A stretch of DNA of 9,949 nt, taken from assembly GCA_902795725.1 (NCBI GenBank), contig CADBLY010000053.1, positions 1-9,949 of the forward strand, in the 5' to 3' direction. The notes below the pieces were generated by a model that searched no databases, had not been told where the DNA came from, and saw only the letters and a list, made by a program, of their open reading frames with translations. Numbering within the stretch: position 1 is the first letter of the stretch; every line of letters starts with the position of its first letter. The position numbers and the translations under genes were made by a program. Positions 4,040-9,949 of the stretch are shown one piece after another. Source of the DNA: an uncultured Erysipelotrichaceae bacterium. GTDB lineage: Bacteria > Bacillota_I > Bacilli_A > RF39 > UBA660.

Positions 4040-6946
4040 ATGTATGTACCTTTAAATATAAAAACTGATAATTATTTACAATCAAGTATGATTAAAATAC
4101 CTGATCTAATTTTGTTTGCTAAAGAACATAATCTAACCTCCCTAACCATTACCGATAACAATATGTATGGTGCAATGGATTTTTATAAAATGTGCATAAA
4201 TAATAATATTAAACCTATTATTGGTTTAGAAATTAAGATTAGTAATTTAAAAATTATTTTGTATGCAAAAAACTATCAAGGTTATCAAAACCTTATTAAA
4301 CTTACTACTTTGATGAGTGATAAAGAGCTTTTAATAGATGATTTGCAAAAGCATTACAAATATTTAATAGCTATCATACCATATGGAAGTATTAATTTAT
4401 ATGATAGCCTAAAAGATATTTATGAAGATATCTTTGTTTCTTATAAAAATGAACAAGAAAAAGAAAAAATAACTGTTGAAAAAGTATATATGAATGAAAT
4501 ACTTGTTCTAAAAAAAGAAGAATGTATATATTTAAAATATCTAGAAGCTATTAAAGATGGTGTGACTATTAACTTTATTGAAACTGATTATAGTGATAAT
4601 TATTTAAAATTAAATATTGATGATGAAAATAACAAAAAAATTAATCAAATGTGTAATATAGAGATACCTTTCCATCAAGATTTAATGCCTAAATTTGTTA
4701 ATGAATTAAATATAGATAGTTATAGTTATTTAAAAAAGAAATGTGTAGAAGGATTGAAAAAAAAGTTTGGTAATACTATATCCATTAATTATCAAAGACG
4801 TTTAAAATATGAACTAGAAGTTATCAACAATATGGGATTTAGTGATTATTTCCTTATTGTATCTGATTATGTAAATTATGCCAAAGAAAACAATATTATT
4901 GTTGGAAGTGGAAGGGGAAGTGCGGTAGGTTCCCTAGTATCTTACTGTTTAAATATAACTGATGTTGATCCTTTAAAATATGATTTAATCTTTGAAAGAT
5001 TTTTAAATCCCGAACGTATAAGTATGCCTGATATTGATATCGATTTTGAACATAATAAACGTGATCAAGTAATCAATTACTGTATAAATAAATATGGTAT
5101 TAAAAAAGTCGCACCAATTATTGCCTTTGGAACTTTAGCTGCTAAACAAGCTATCAGAGATACAGCTAGAGCTTTAAATATTGATTTAAAACTAGTTGAT
5201 AATGTGGCTAAATTAGTTGATTCTAATTATTCATTAAAAGATAATTATAATAAGTATCCTAGATTAAGAGAATACTTAAATCGCCATCAAGAATTATTAA
5301 ATATGTACAATTTAGCATATCACTTTGAAGGATTAAAACGTCATACAACTATTCATGCTGCAGGTATTATTATGTCTAATAATGATTTAGATAATGTTAT
5401 ACCACTCACCAAAAGTCATAATGATTTCTACACAAGTGGTTATGATATGACTTATCTAGAAGATATAGGCCTTCTCAAGATGGACTTTTTAGCCATAAAA
5501 TATTTAACCACTATTCATAACATAATAGATAATATAAATAAGCATAAAAAGACTAATATAACCTTTGAAAATATTCCATTAAATGATCTAAAAGCCTTAG
5601 ATATATTTAAAAGAGCTGATACTATTGGTATTTTTCAATTTGAATCATCAGGTATGATTAATTTCTTAAAACAATTAAGACCAAGTACATTAGAAGATAT
5701 CTTTGCTGCTATTGCGTTGTTTAGACCAGGACCAATGAAAAATATTCCTAGCTATATAAATAGAAAATATGGTAAAGAAAAAATTGAATACTATCATCCA
5801 TCACTAGAACCTATCTTAAAATCAACCTATGGTATTATTATCTATCAAGAACAAATAATGCAAATAGCTAATCAGTTAGCAGGTTATACTTTAGCAGAAG
5901 CCGATGTCTTAAGAAAAGCCATGAGTAAAAAGAAAAAAGAGATTCTTATTAATGAAAGAGAAAAATTTATCCAAAGGAGTATTACAAAAGGTTATAGTAA
6001 AGACTTAGTAAATAAAATATATGATTTAATGATGAAATTTGCTGAATATGGTTTCAATAAATCTCATTCTGTTGGATACTCTATTATAGCCTATAAAATG
6101 GCTTATTTAAAAGCATATTATCCAGAATATTTTATTACCGAACTATTATCTATGGAACAAGGAGACACAAATAAAATAAAAAAATATGTCTATGAAGCTA
6201 AAAAATATGGTATTGATATTTTATGTCCAGATATTAATAAAAGTAGCTTAAATTATACCATCGAAGGATCCAACATTAGATTTCCTTTAAACCATATTAA
6301 AGGCATAAATACTATTACTGCTCAAAAAATTATAGATACTAGACAAGAAGAATACCAAGATATCTATGATTTTATTAAAAAATCATATGGTAAAAACATC
6401 AATAAAAAAGTCTTAGAATCTTTAATATATGTTGGATGTTTTGATTCTTTTGGTATTAATAGAAAAACATTAATTCATAATTTAGATGCTATAGTAAACT
6501 ATGGTGAATTAATTAAAGATTTAGATAGTGAATATGTTTTTAAACCAGAATTAGAAATTGTAAATGAATATACTAAAAAAGAATTAATGATGATTGAATA
6601 TGAATATCTATCCATTTATATAACAGATAATCCTGTATCTAATATTCGTGATAAATACGACAACATTGTTCTTTTAGAAGATATTGGACAGTATTTTAAT
6701 AAACAAGTAAGAATTGTTGTTCTAATTGAAAGAATAAAAGAAATAAAAACAAAAAAAGGTGAGACAATGGCCTTTGTTACAGGATCAGATGAAGCTAATA
6801 AAATAGATATTGTATTCTTTCCAAAAATATATAAAGAATATAATTTATTAAGAAATAATATAATAGTACTAGAAGGCAAAGTTGAAAAAAGATATGATGA
6901 ATATCAAATAATTGCCACTAAAGTAATTGACACTATTTTACAGTGA
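4040..6946 (+). CDS. dnaE: DNA polymerase III alpha subunit, DnaE type
   Basis: A C-family replicative DNA polymerase of 968 residues, shorter than the ~1100 of Bacillus DnaE. Domain order: N-terminal PHP (1 to ~200), polymerase core (~240-690), helix-hairpin-helix region (~745-810) and OB-fold (~895-965). Core motifs are intact: GSGRGSAVGSL, MPDIDIDF (catalytic Asp331 and Asp333), GLLKMDF (Asp482), LFRPGPM, YQEQIMQIA, ADVLRKAMSKK and FNKSHSVGYS. The PHP domain is degenerate: the usual HxHxxYS start reads PLNIKTDNYL, and TDHGNM-type reads TDNNMYG, so the metal ligands are gone and PHP-linked proofreading is not expected. In low-GC Gram-positives DnaE normally works with PolC, which would be elsewhere. 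The start is supported by AGGAGGG at 4028-4034. Single gene with its own terminator overlapping the TGA stop. Confidence 0.95.
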   Translation: MYVPLNIKTDNYLQSSMIKIPDLILFAKEHNLTSLTITDNNMYGAMDFYKMCINNNIKPIIGLEIKISNLKIILYAKNYQGYQNLIKLTTLMSDKELLIDDLQKHYKYLIAIIPYGSINLYDSLKDIYEDIFVSYKNEQEKEKITVEKVYMNEILVLKKEECIYLKYLEAIKDGVTINFIETDYSDNYLKLNIDDENNKKINQMCNIEIPFHQDLMPKFVNELNIDSYSYLKKKCVEGLKKKFGNTISINYQRRLKYELEVINNMGFSDYFLIVSDYVNYAKENNIIVGSGRGSAVGSLVSYCLNITDVDPLKYDLIFERFLNPERISMPDIDIDFEHNKRDQVINYCINKYGIKKVAPIIAFGTLAAKQAIRDTARALNIDLKLVDNVAKLVDSNYSLKDNYNKYPRLREYLNRHQELLNMYNLAYHFEGLKRHTTIHAAGIIMSNNDLDNVIPLTKSHNDFYTSGYDMTYLEDIGLLKMDFLAIKYLTTIHNIIDNINKHKKTNITFENIPLNDLKALDIFKRADTIGIFQFESSGMINFLKQLRPSTLEDIFAAIALFRPGPMKNIPSYINRKYGKEKIEYYHPSLEPILKSTYGIIIYQEQIMQIANQLAGYTLAEADVLRKAMSKKKKEILINEREKFIQRSITKGYSKDLVNKIYDLMMKFAEYGFNKSHSVGYSIIAYKMAYLKAYYPEYFITELLSMEQGDTNKIKKYVYEAKKYGIDILCPDINKSSLNYTIEGSNIRFPLNHIKGINTITAQKIIDTRQEEYQDIYDFIKKSYGKNINKKVLESLIYVGCFDSFGINRKTLIHNLDAIVNYGELIKDLDSEYVFKPELEIVNEYTKKELMMIEYEYLSIYITDNPVSNIRDKYDNIVLLEDIGQYFNKQVRIVVLIERIKEIKTKKGETMAFVTGSDEANKIDIVFFPKIYKEYNLLRNNIIVLEGKVEKRYDEYQIIATKVIDTILQ

Positions 6947-6981
6947 AGTAATTAAAATGAAAAAAATTACTTCCTTTTTTT
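6945..6981 (+). terminator. dnaE terminator
   Basis: GAAGTAATT (6945-6953) pairs with AATTACTTC (6965-6973) around an 11-nt A-rich loop, followed by C and seven T. The left arm begins inside the dnaE stop codon. Confidence 0.8.
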
Positions 6982-6989
6982 CATCTTTT

Positions 6990-6998
6990 TGATATAAT
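6990..6998 (+). promoter_or_regulatory. Extended -10 promoter of the DUF3048 gene
   Basis: TGATATAAT (6990-6998) is a perfect TATAAT with a TG extension. The -35 region falls in the T-rich tail of the dnaE terminator (around 6971-6976, TTCCTT) and is weak, so terminator and promoter overlap. Confidence 0.6.
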
Positions 6999-7018
6999 TA
7001 AGAAAAGGTAGTGATTGT

Positions 7019-8062
7019 ATGAAACGAAAAAAAATTAGGATAATATTATGTGCGATTATTATTTTATTGATTATACTGTCAGTAGGACTCTTTATTTTCT
7101 TAAGACCAAGTAAGGAAGAACCAGTAAAAAAGAAGAAAGTAAAAAAGAAAATTGTTAAAGAAGAAAAAACCGTTCAAATTGTTGATTTAAACAGTAATAC
7201 TAGACCATATGCCGTTATGATTAATAATGTATCCAATGTCTGGGGATACCAAAGTGGTATTGAAAATGCTTATTTAGTATATGAAATAATTGTTGAAGGT
7301 GGTTATACTAGATTAATGGCTGTCTTTAAAGATAAAAACTTAGATCGAATTGGATCTGTTCGTAGTTCTCGTCATTACTTTTTAGATTATGCATTAGAAA
7401 ATGATGCTATCTATGTTCATTTTGGATGGAGCCCGAAAGCTCAATCTGATATGAAATCTCTAGGTGTAAACAACATTAATTTTTTAACCTATAGTAAAGG
7501 TTATATTAGAGATACATCCTTGCCTTTATCAAGAGAGCATACTGCTTTTACAAGTACCGATAAAATAGAAGAAGCAATAGATACATTTAATTATAGTAAA
7601 ACTAGTAATAAAAAGCTATTACTTAAATACTCAGCTGATGACATTGATTTAAGTAAATTTGAAGGAAGCATAGTAGCGAATAAAATTGATATTGTATATT
7701 CACATTCAAAATCTACGGGTTATGAATATGATAGTCAAAATAAAGTATATAAAAGATATCAAAATGGTATAGCGCATACCAATAACTTTAATGAACAATA
7801 TAGTGTTAAAAATATTATAACTTATAAAGTATCAAATTATACCATAAGTGGTGATGAAAAAAATCGCCAAGATATTAATAATATAGGTAATGGAGAAGGA
7901 TATTTTATATCCAATGGTTATGCCGTACCAATAACTTGGGAAAAAACATCAAGAGAAAGTCAAACAATATATCGTTATAAAAATGGTGAAGAAATAACGG
8001 TTAATGATGGTAATACCTTTATACAAATTCAACCAAGTAACGGTAATTTAACAATTGAATAA
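7019..8062 (+). CDS. DUF3048 (YerB-like) membrane-anchored extracytoplasmic protein
   Basis: A 347-residue protein with a basic N-terminus and one hydrophobic segment at residues ~8-28, then a lysine-rich linker (~32-50). Cys11 is not in a convincing lipobox, so it is probably held by an uncleaved membrane helix with the rest outside the cell. The DUF3048 signature begins at RPYAVMINN (62-70) and continues with YEIIVEGGYTRLMAVF, DRIGSVRSSRHYF and AIYVHFGWSPKAQSDMKSLG; the C-terminal part (~260-347) matches the second half of the family, ending GNTFIQIQPSNG. Bacillus YerB belongs here; the function is not established, though an envelope role is likely. Start ATG at 7019 with AAAGG at 7004-7008. 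It has its own extended -10 promoter. Confidence 0.88.
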   Translation: MKRKKIRIILCAIIILLIILSVGLFIFLRPSKEEPVKKKKVKKKIVKEEKTVQIVDLNSNTRPYAVMINNVSNVWGYQSGIENAYLVYEIIVEGGYTRLMAVFKDKNLDRIGSVRSSRHYFLDYALENDAIYVHFGWSPKAQSDMKSLGVNNINFLTYSKGYIRDTSLPLSREHTAFTSTDKIEEAIDTFNYSKTSNKKLLLKYSADDIDLSKFEGSIVANKIDIVYSHSKSTGYEYDSQNKVYKRYQNGIAHTNNFNEQYSVKNIITYKVSNYTISGDEKNRQDINNIGNGEGYFISNGYAVPITWEKTSRESQTIYRYKNGEEITVNDGNTFIQIQPSNGNLTIE

Positions 8063-8066
8063 GAAT

Positions 8067-8095
8067 TTGCGCATCTTTTATATCTGTGATATAAT
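8067..8095 (+). promoter_or_regulatory. Promoter of the HD-domain gene
   Basis: TTGCGC (8067-8072), 17-bp spacer, TATAAT (8090-8095) preceded by TGA (extended -10). It starts 5 bp after the DUF3048 stop codon, with no terminator visible between them. It probably also drives the helical-repeat gene downstream. Confidence 0.65.
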
Positions 8096-8123
8096 TAGGA
8101 AGTGCTAAATGAGGTGAGTGCAG

Positions 8124-8633
8124 TTGAAAAAAATAGTTGATAAAGAATATTTATCGATTGTTCAAGATATATTAGATCATGATGAATATAAAAAAATGAA
8201 TGACATTAAACATCACAATACAACTCGTTATAATCACTGTTTAAAAGTGTCATATTATTCGTATAAAATAGCTAAGTTACTTAAATTAAAAAGGGAAGAC
8301 GTAGCAAGAGGTGGATTACTTCATGATTTCTTTTCTGATCGTACCATCTACCATGATAAAGCTATTGAAAAAGTTAAATTATACACCATTGAACACCCTA
8401 AACTAGCTGTAGAAAATGCTAAAAAGCATTTTGAAATTAGTAAGATTGAAGAAGATATTATCAGATCCCATATGTTTCCTGTTGATATAAAAGTACCTAA
8501 ATATGCTGAAAGTTGGATTGTAAGTAGTGTTGATAAAATTCTAGGAACATTTGAATTTGGTAAAAAAGCTAGCCACAAATTAGGTTATGCAGCTAATTTA
8601 TATTTACTATTATTATTAAATATGTTAAAATAA
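8124..8633 (+). CDS. HD-domain phosphohydrolase-like protein
   Basis: A 169-residue cytoplasmic protein of the HD superfamily, which are metal-dependent phosphohydrolases often acting on nucleotides. The ligand set is visible: His38, His67-Asp68 (GLLHDFF), His116 (RSHMFP) and Asp137 (SSVDKIL), with further His at 30-31, 77 and 91. The substrate cannot be told. I prefer the TTG at 8124 as start, because GAGGTG (8111-8116) is 7 bp from it; the in-frame GTG at 8118, two codons earlier, would be only 1 bp from the ribosome site. The protein then begins MKKIVDKEYLS. It has its own promoter and is followed after 31 bp by the helical-repeat gene with only a hairpin between, so the two are probably cotranscribed. 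Confidence 0.85.
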   Translation: MKKIVDKEYLSIVQDILDHDEYKKMNDIKHHNTTRYNHCLKVSYYSYKIAKLLKLKREDVARGGLLHDFFSDRTIYHDKAIEKVKLYTIEHPKLAVENAKKHFEISKIEEDIIRSHMFPVDIKVPKYAESWIVSSVDKILGTFEFGKKASHKLGYAANLYLLLLLNMLK

Positions 8634-8653
8634 GTCACAAGGCTTATTTTTTT
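8627..8653 (+). terminator. Terminator-like hairpin between the HD and helical-repeat genes
   Basis: AAAATAAGTC pairs with GGCTTATTTT (one T-G pair) around an ACAA loop, with T continuing to 8653. The HD stop codon lies in the left arm. The T-tract runs directly into GGTGGTG (8654-8660), the ribosome site of the next gene, and no promoter separates them, so it may be a leaky terminator that lowers downstream expression. Confidence 0.65.
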
Positions 8654-8664
8654 GGTGGTGAAAT

Positions 8665-9513
8665 ATGACTTGGGAAGAAAAAATGCTTATTAAAGAAAAA
8701 TCAAATAAGCAACTTCAAAGTATAGATAATCTAATATATAGAAAGAAATATGATGAAGCGCGAAGAGAAGCATTTAAACTTTTAAAAAGATTTCCTAGAT
8801 TTTGGGAATTAAATAATAGAATAGTTTTATTAAATCATATTTTAGGTGATGATCAAACAAATATTGATTATTTAAATAATGCTTTAAAACAAGCAAATAA
8901 AAGTTCTATTAGATCAACTCTCTTTGAGTGCTACTATTATATACACAGTTATCAAAAAGCCTTTGATCTATTAGATGATTTTATGGAAAATGCAAAAGAA
9001 AACAAATTAAAAGATTATCGCTTATATGAAGTTGTTCTTATGAAAAAGTTAGGAATGGATATTCATTTACTGGACTTTGAAAAAAACAACTATGTATTGA
9101 ATCAAATAGTAAATTATGATGAAACATGCTTCTATAATAATATTGAAAACTCAATAGAACATTATAGAAAAAAGAATATTATAATTAATCCTAATATTGA
9201 TTATCCATCTTTAGTAGATTCAATAATAAATAGTTTAGAAAAAGCTGAAAGATCAAAATATCTTAGATCATTAGACACATATTATTTTAGATATGATAAC
9301 TATGCAATAGATGAAACTAAAAATGAAACACTAAACTATATCCGTATCAAAGTAATGCCGGGAACTAAAGATATTATTTATATTGATCCTGCGCCAGCTA
9401 GTTATCCTGATATATGCAATGAATTATACATAAAAAAAGAAGAATATCATTCTTCATATCAATTAAAAAGAAAAAACCAAATTGATAAATTTTATAGTAG
9501 ATACCAAAAGTAG
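8665..9513 (+). CDS. Hypothetical helical-repeat (TPR-like) protein, 282 aa
   Basis: No named family recognised. Residues ~1-140 are helical and look TPR-like: LQSIDNLIYRKKYDEARREA, FPRFWELNNRIVLLN, then SSIRSTLFECYYYIHSYQKA and FDLLDDFM. The C-terminal half differs: TYYFRYDNYA, then LNYIRIKVMPGTKDIIYIDP (Pro232-Gly-Thr) and a basic end QIDKFYSRYQK. There is no signal peptide or membrane segment. This architecture, helical repeats followed by an IRIKV-PGTKDI strand region, is what I associate with uncharacterised proteins of low-GC gut bacteria, a weak recollection. The start ATG at 8665 follows GGTGGTG. It lacks its own promoter and likely depends on that of the HD gene. Confidence 0.75.
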   Translation: MTWEEKMLIKEKSNKQLQSIDNLIYRKKYDEARREAFKLLKRFPRFWELNNRIVLLNHILGDDQTNIDYLNNALKQANKSSIRSTLFECYYYIHSYQKAFDLLDDFMENAKENKLKDYRLYEVVLMKKLGMDIHLLDFEKNNYVLNQIVNYDETCFYNNIENSIEHYRKKNIIINPNIDYPSLVDSIINSLEKAERSKYLRSLDTYYFRYDNYAIDETKNETLNYIRIKVMPGTKDIIYIDPAPASYPDICNELYIKKEEYHSSYQLKRKNQIDKFYSRYQK

Positions 9514-9525
9514 CTACTATTTTTC
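9494..9525 (+). terminator. Probable terminator after the helical-repeat gene
   Basis: ATAGTAG (9494-9500) pairs with CTACTAT (9514-9520) around a 13-nt loop containing the stop codon, followed by TTTTC. The stem is short and AT-rich, so its strength is uncertain. Confidence 0.5.
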
Positions 9526-9534
9526 TTTATATTA

Positions 9535-9543
9535 TGTTATAAT
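9535..9543 (+). promoter_or_regulatory. Extended -10 promoter of tRNA-Arg
   Basis: TGTTATAAT (9535-9543): perfect TATAAT with TG extension, 8 bp before the tRNA. No clear -35 is seen at the usual distance, where the sequence belongs to the preceding terminator. Confidence 0.6.
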
Positions 9544-9551
9544 TTGATTAT

Positions 9552-9628
9552 GTCCTAGTAGCTCAGCTGGATAGAGCACAACCCTCCTAAGGTTGGTGTC
9601 GGAGGTTCGAATCCTCTCTGGGACGCCA
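9552..9628 (+). tRNA. tRNA-Arg, anticodon CCU
   Basis: A complete 77-nt cloverleaf. The acceptor arm GTCCTAG pairs with CTGGGAC (one T-G pair). The D arm is GCTC/GAGC, and the anticodon stem CAACC/GGTTG holds loop CTCCTAA with anticodon CCT, reading AGG (Arg). The T arm GGAGG-TTCGAAT-CCTCT follows, then the discriminator G and an encoded CCA. Transcription probably begins just before it from the TATAAT at 9538-9543. Confidence 0.97.
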
Positions 9629-9641
9629 TATGATATATAAC

Positions 9642-9679
9642 AAATCTCATTTTTTGGACAAAAAGAAGTGAGATTTTTT
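9642..9679 (+). terminator. tRNA-Arg terminator
   Basis: AAATCTCA (9642-9649) pairs with TGAGATTT (9669-9676), T-tract to 9679. Inner T and A runs in the 19-nt loop can extend the hairpin. Confidence 0.7.
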
Positions 9680-9844
9680 AATGGAAAAAATTAATTTAGA
9701 ATATAGAGAAGCAATTTCTAATAAATTTAAACATTAAGAGTTGTGCTTATCTAAAAATCAAGGAATGAATTATTCTAAAATGAACTATAGTTCCTTTTTA
9801 TGCTATTTTATAACTTAAAACATATACTTTATCGAGGTGATAAA
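9680..9844. other. Short non-coding or decayed stretch after the tRNA
   Basis: An 18-codon frame (9681-9737, starting MEKINLEYREA) begins right after the terminator without a ribosome site; beyond its TAA the same frame stays open to about 9818 but shows no recognisable domain. AAGGAA (9760-9765) could pair with TTCCTT (9791-9796) before a T-run, a weak terminator. TATACT at 9823-9828 is a possible -10 for the LysM remnant. No intact gene is supported. Confidence 0.4.
9782..9793. promoter_or_regulatory. GAAC-N4-GTTC palindrome, LexA-box-like
   Basis: GAACTATAGTTC is a perfect 12-bp palindrome with the GAAC-N4-GTTC layout of the Gram-positive LexA (DinR) box, though the four central bases do not follow the usual consensus. 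It lies about 50 bp before the ribosome site of the LysM remnant. It may instead be part of a weak terminator stem. Confidence 0.35.
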
Positions 9845-9932
9845 GTGAATCAAACATATACCGTAAAAGCAGGTGATACGATTTTTATGGGGAATAATGA
9901 GTAGTAATTATAGAAAATGTCAATTCAATTAG
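9845..9932 (+). pseudogene. Frameshifted LysM-domain gene remnant
   Basis: A GTG start at 9845 with GAGGTG at 9834-9839 opens a 19-codon frame, MNQTYTVKAGDTIFMGNNE, ending at TAG 9902-9904. TYTVKAGDT is the start of a LysM peptidoglycan-binding motif. Its usual continuation, LWGI followed by a SNY-like segment, appears in the next frame from 9885 (LWGIMSSNYRKC) and runs to TAG 9930-9932. Together they read as one LysM repeat broken by a small indel near 9881-9885. No signal peptide precedes the motif, so the 5' part may also be lost. It could instead be a sequencing error in a real gene, or a chance match. Confidence 0.5.
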
Positions 9933-9949
9933 ACAATATTAAATGATAA

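Noticed and set aside
6944..6960. TGA read as tryptophan (Mycoplasma-type code)
   Set aside because: Trp is encoded by TGG in several genes here, the long genes contain no in-frame TGA, and the dnaE TGA overlaps a terminator stem.
7019..7060. Lipoprotein signal at Cys11 of the DUF3048 protein
   Set aside because: The residues before Cys11 do not form a good lipobox and the hydrophobic segment continues for 17 residues after it, favouring a membrane anchor.
8118..8123. GTG at 8118 as the start of the HD-domain gene
   Set aside because: Only 1 bp separates it from GAGGTG; the TTG at 8124 has normal spacing.
9681..9737. 18-residue gene after the tRNA terminator
   Set aside because: No ribosome site, too short and without recognisable features.
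9552..9949. tRNA-Arg as the attachment site of an integrated element
   Set aside because: No second copy of the tRNA 3' end and no integrase gene are visible in the window.

Overview
The window comes from a very AT-rich, low-GC Gram-positive-type bacterium (Bacillota or Mycoplasmatota relatives). The signs are a short divergent bL28, a DnaE polymerase with a degenerate PHP domain, strong AGGAGG or GAGGTG ribosome sites, TATAAT-like -10 boxes often preceded by TG, and many short U-tailed terminators. Tryptophan is encoded by TGG, and long genes end at or lack in-frame TGA, so the standard bacterial code applies. I cannot name the species from the sequence.

Left part (1 to about 3700) looks accessory. 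It holds the 3' end of an AlbA_2/RecG-like ATPase-type regulator (partial at the left edge), a Fic/DOC-family protein with a C-terminal winged helix (1004-2059), and an unrecognised 455-residue coiled-coil protein (2329-3696). The gaps between these genes are long (469 and 269 bp). They carry two diverged copies of one repeat, one after the ATPase gene and one after fic, plus an orphan GC-rich hairpin/terminator. In front of fic sits a three-copy AAAGTGCAA operator-like array. For fic and the coiled-coil gene the longest possible reading starts upstream of the promoter, so the annotated starts are internal ATGs.

Right part (3700-9680) is a compact housekeeping stretch. rpmB (bL28, minus strand) and dnaE (plus strand) diverge from back-to-back promoters whose -35 boxes lie 7 bp apart. 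A membrane-anchored DUF3048 protein, an HD-domain phosphohydrolase-like protein (TTG start preferred), a helical-repeat protein of unknown function and a tRNA-Arg(CCU) follow. Several terminators here are nested into the stop codons of the genes they end. The HD and helical-repeat genes appear to share one promoter, with a terminator-like hairpin between them. I see no shared pathway for these genes beyond DNA replication (dnaE) and translation (rpmB, tRNA).

The last 270 bp after the tRNA look decayed. They contain a GAAC-N4-GTTC palindrome, a good ribosome site, and the first half of a LysM motif whose second half (LWGI) lies in another frame, suggesting a frameshifted LysM gene. The most interesting places are the fic operator and motif variants, the repeats flanking fic, and the palindrome plus LysM remnant at the right edge.
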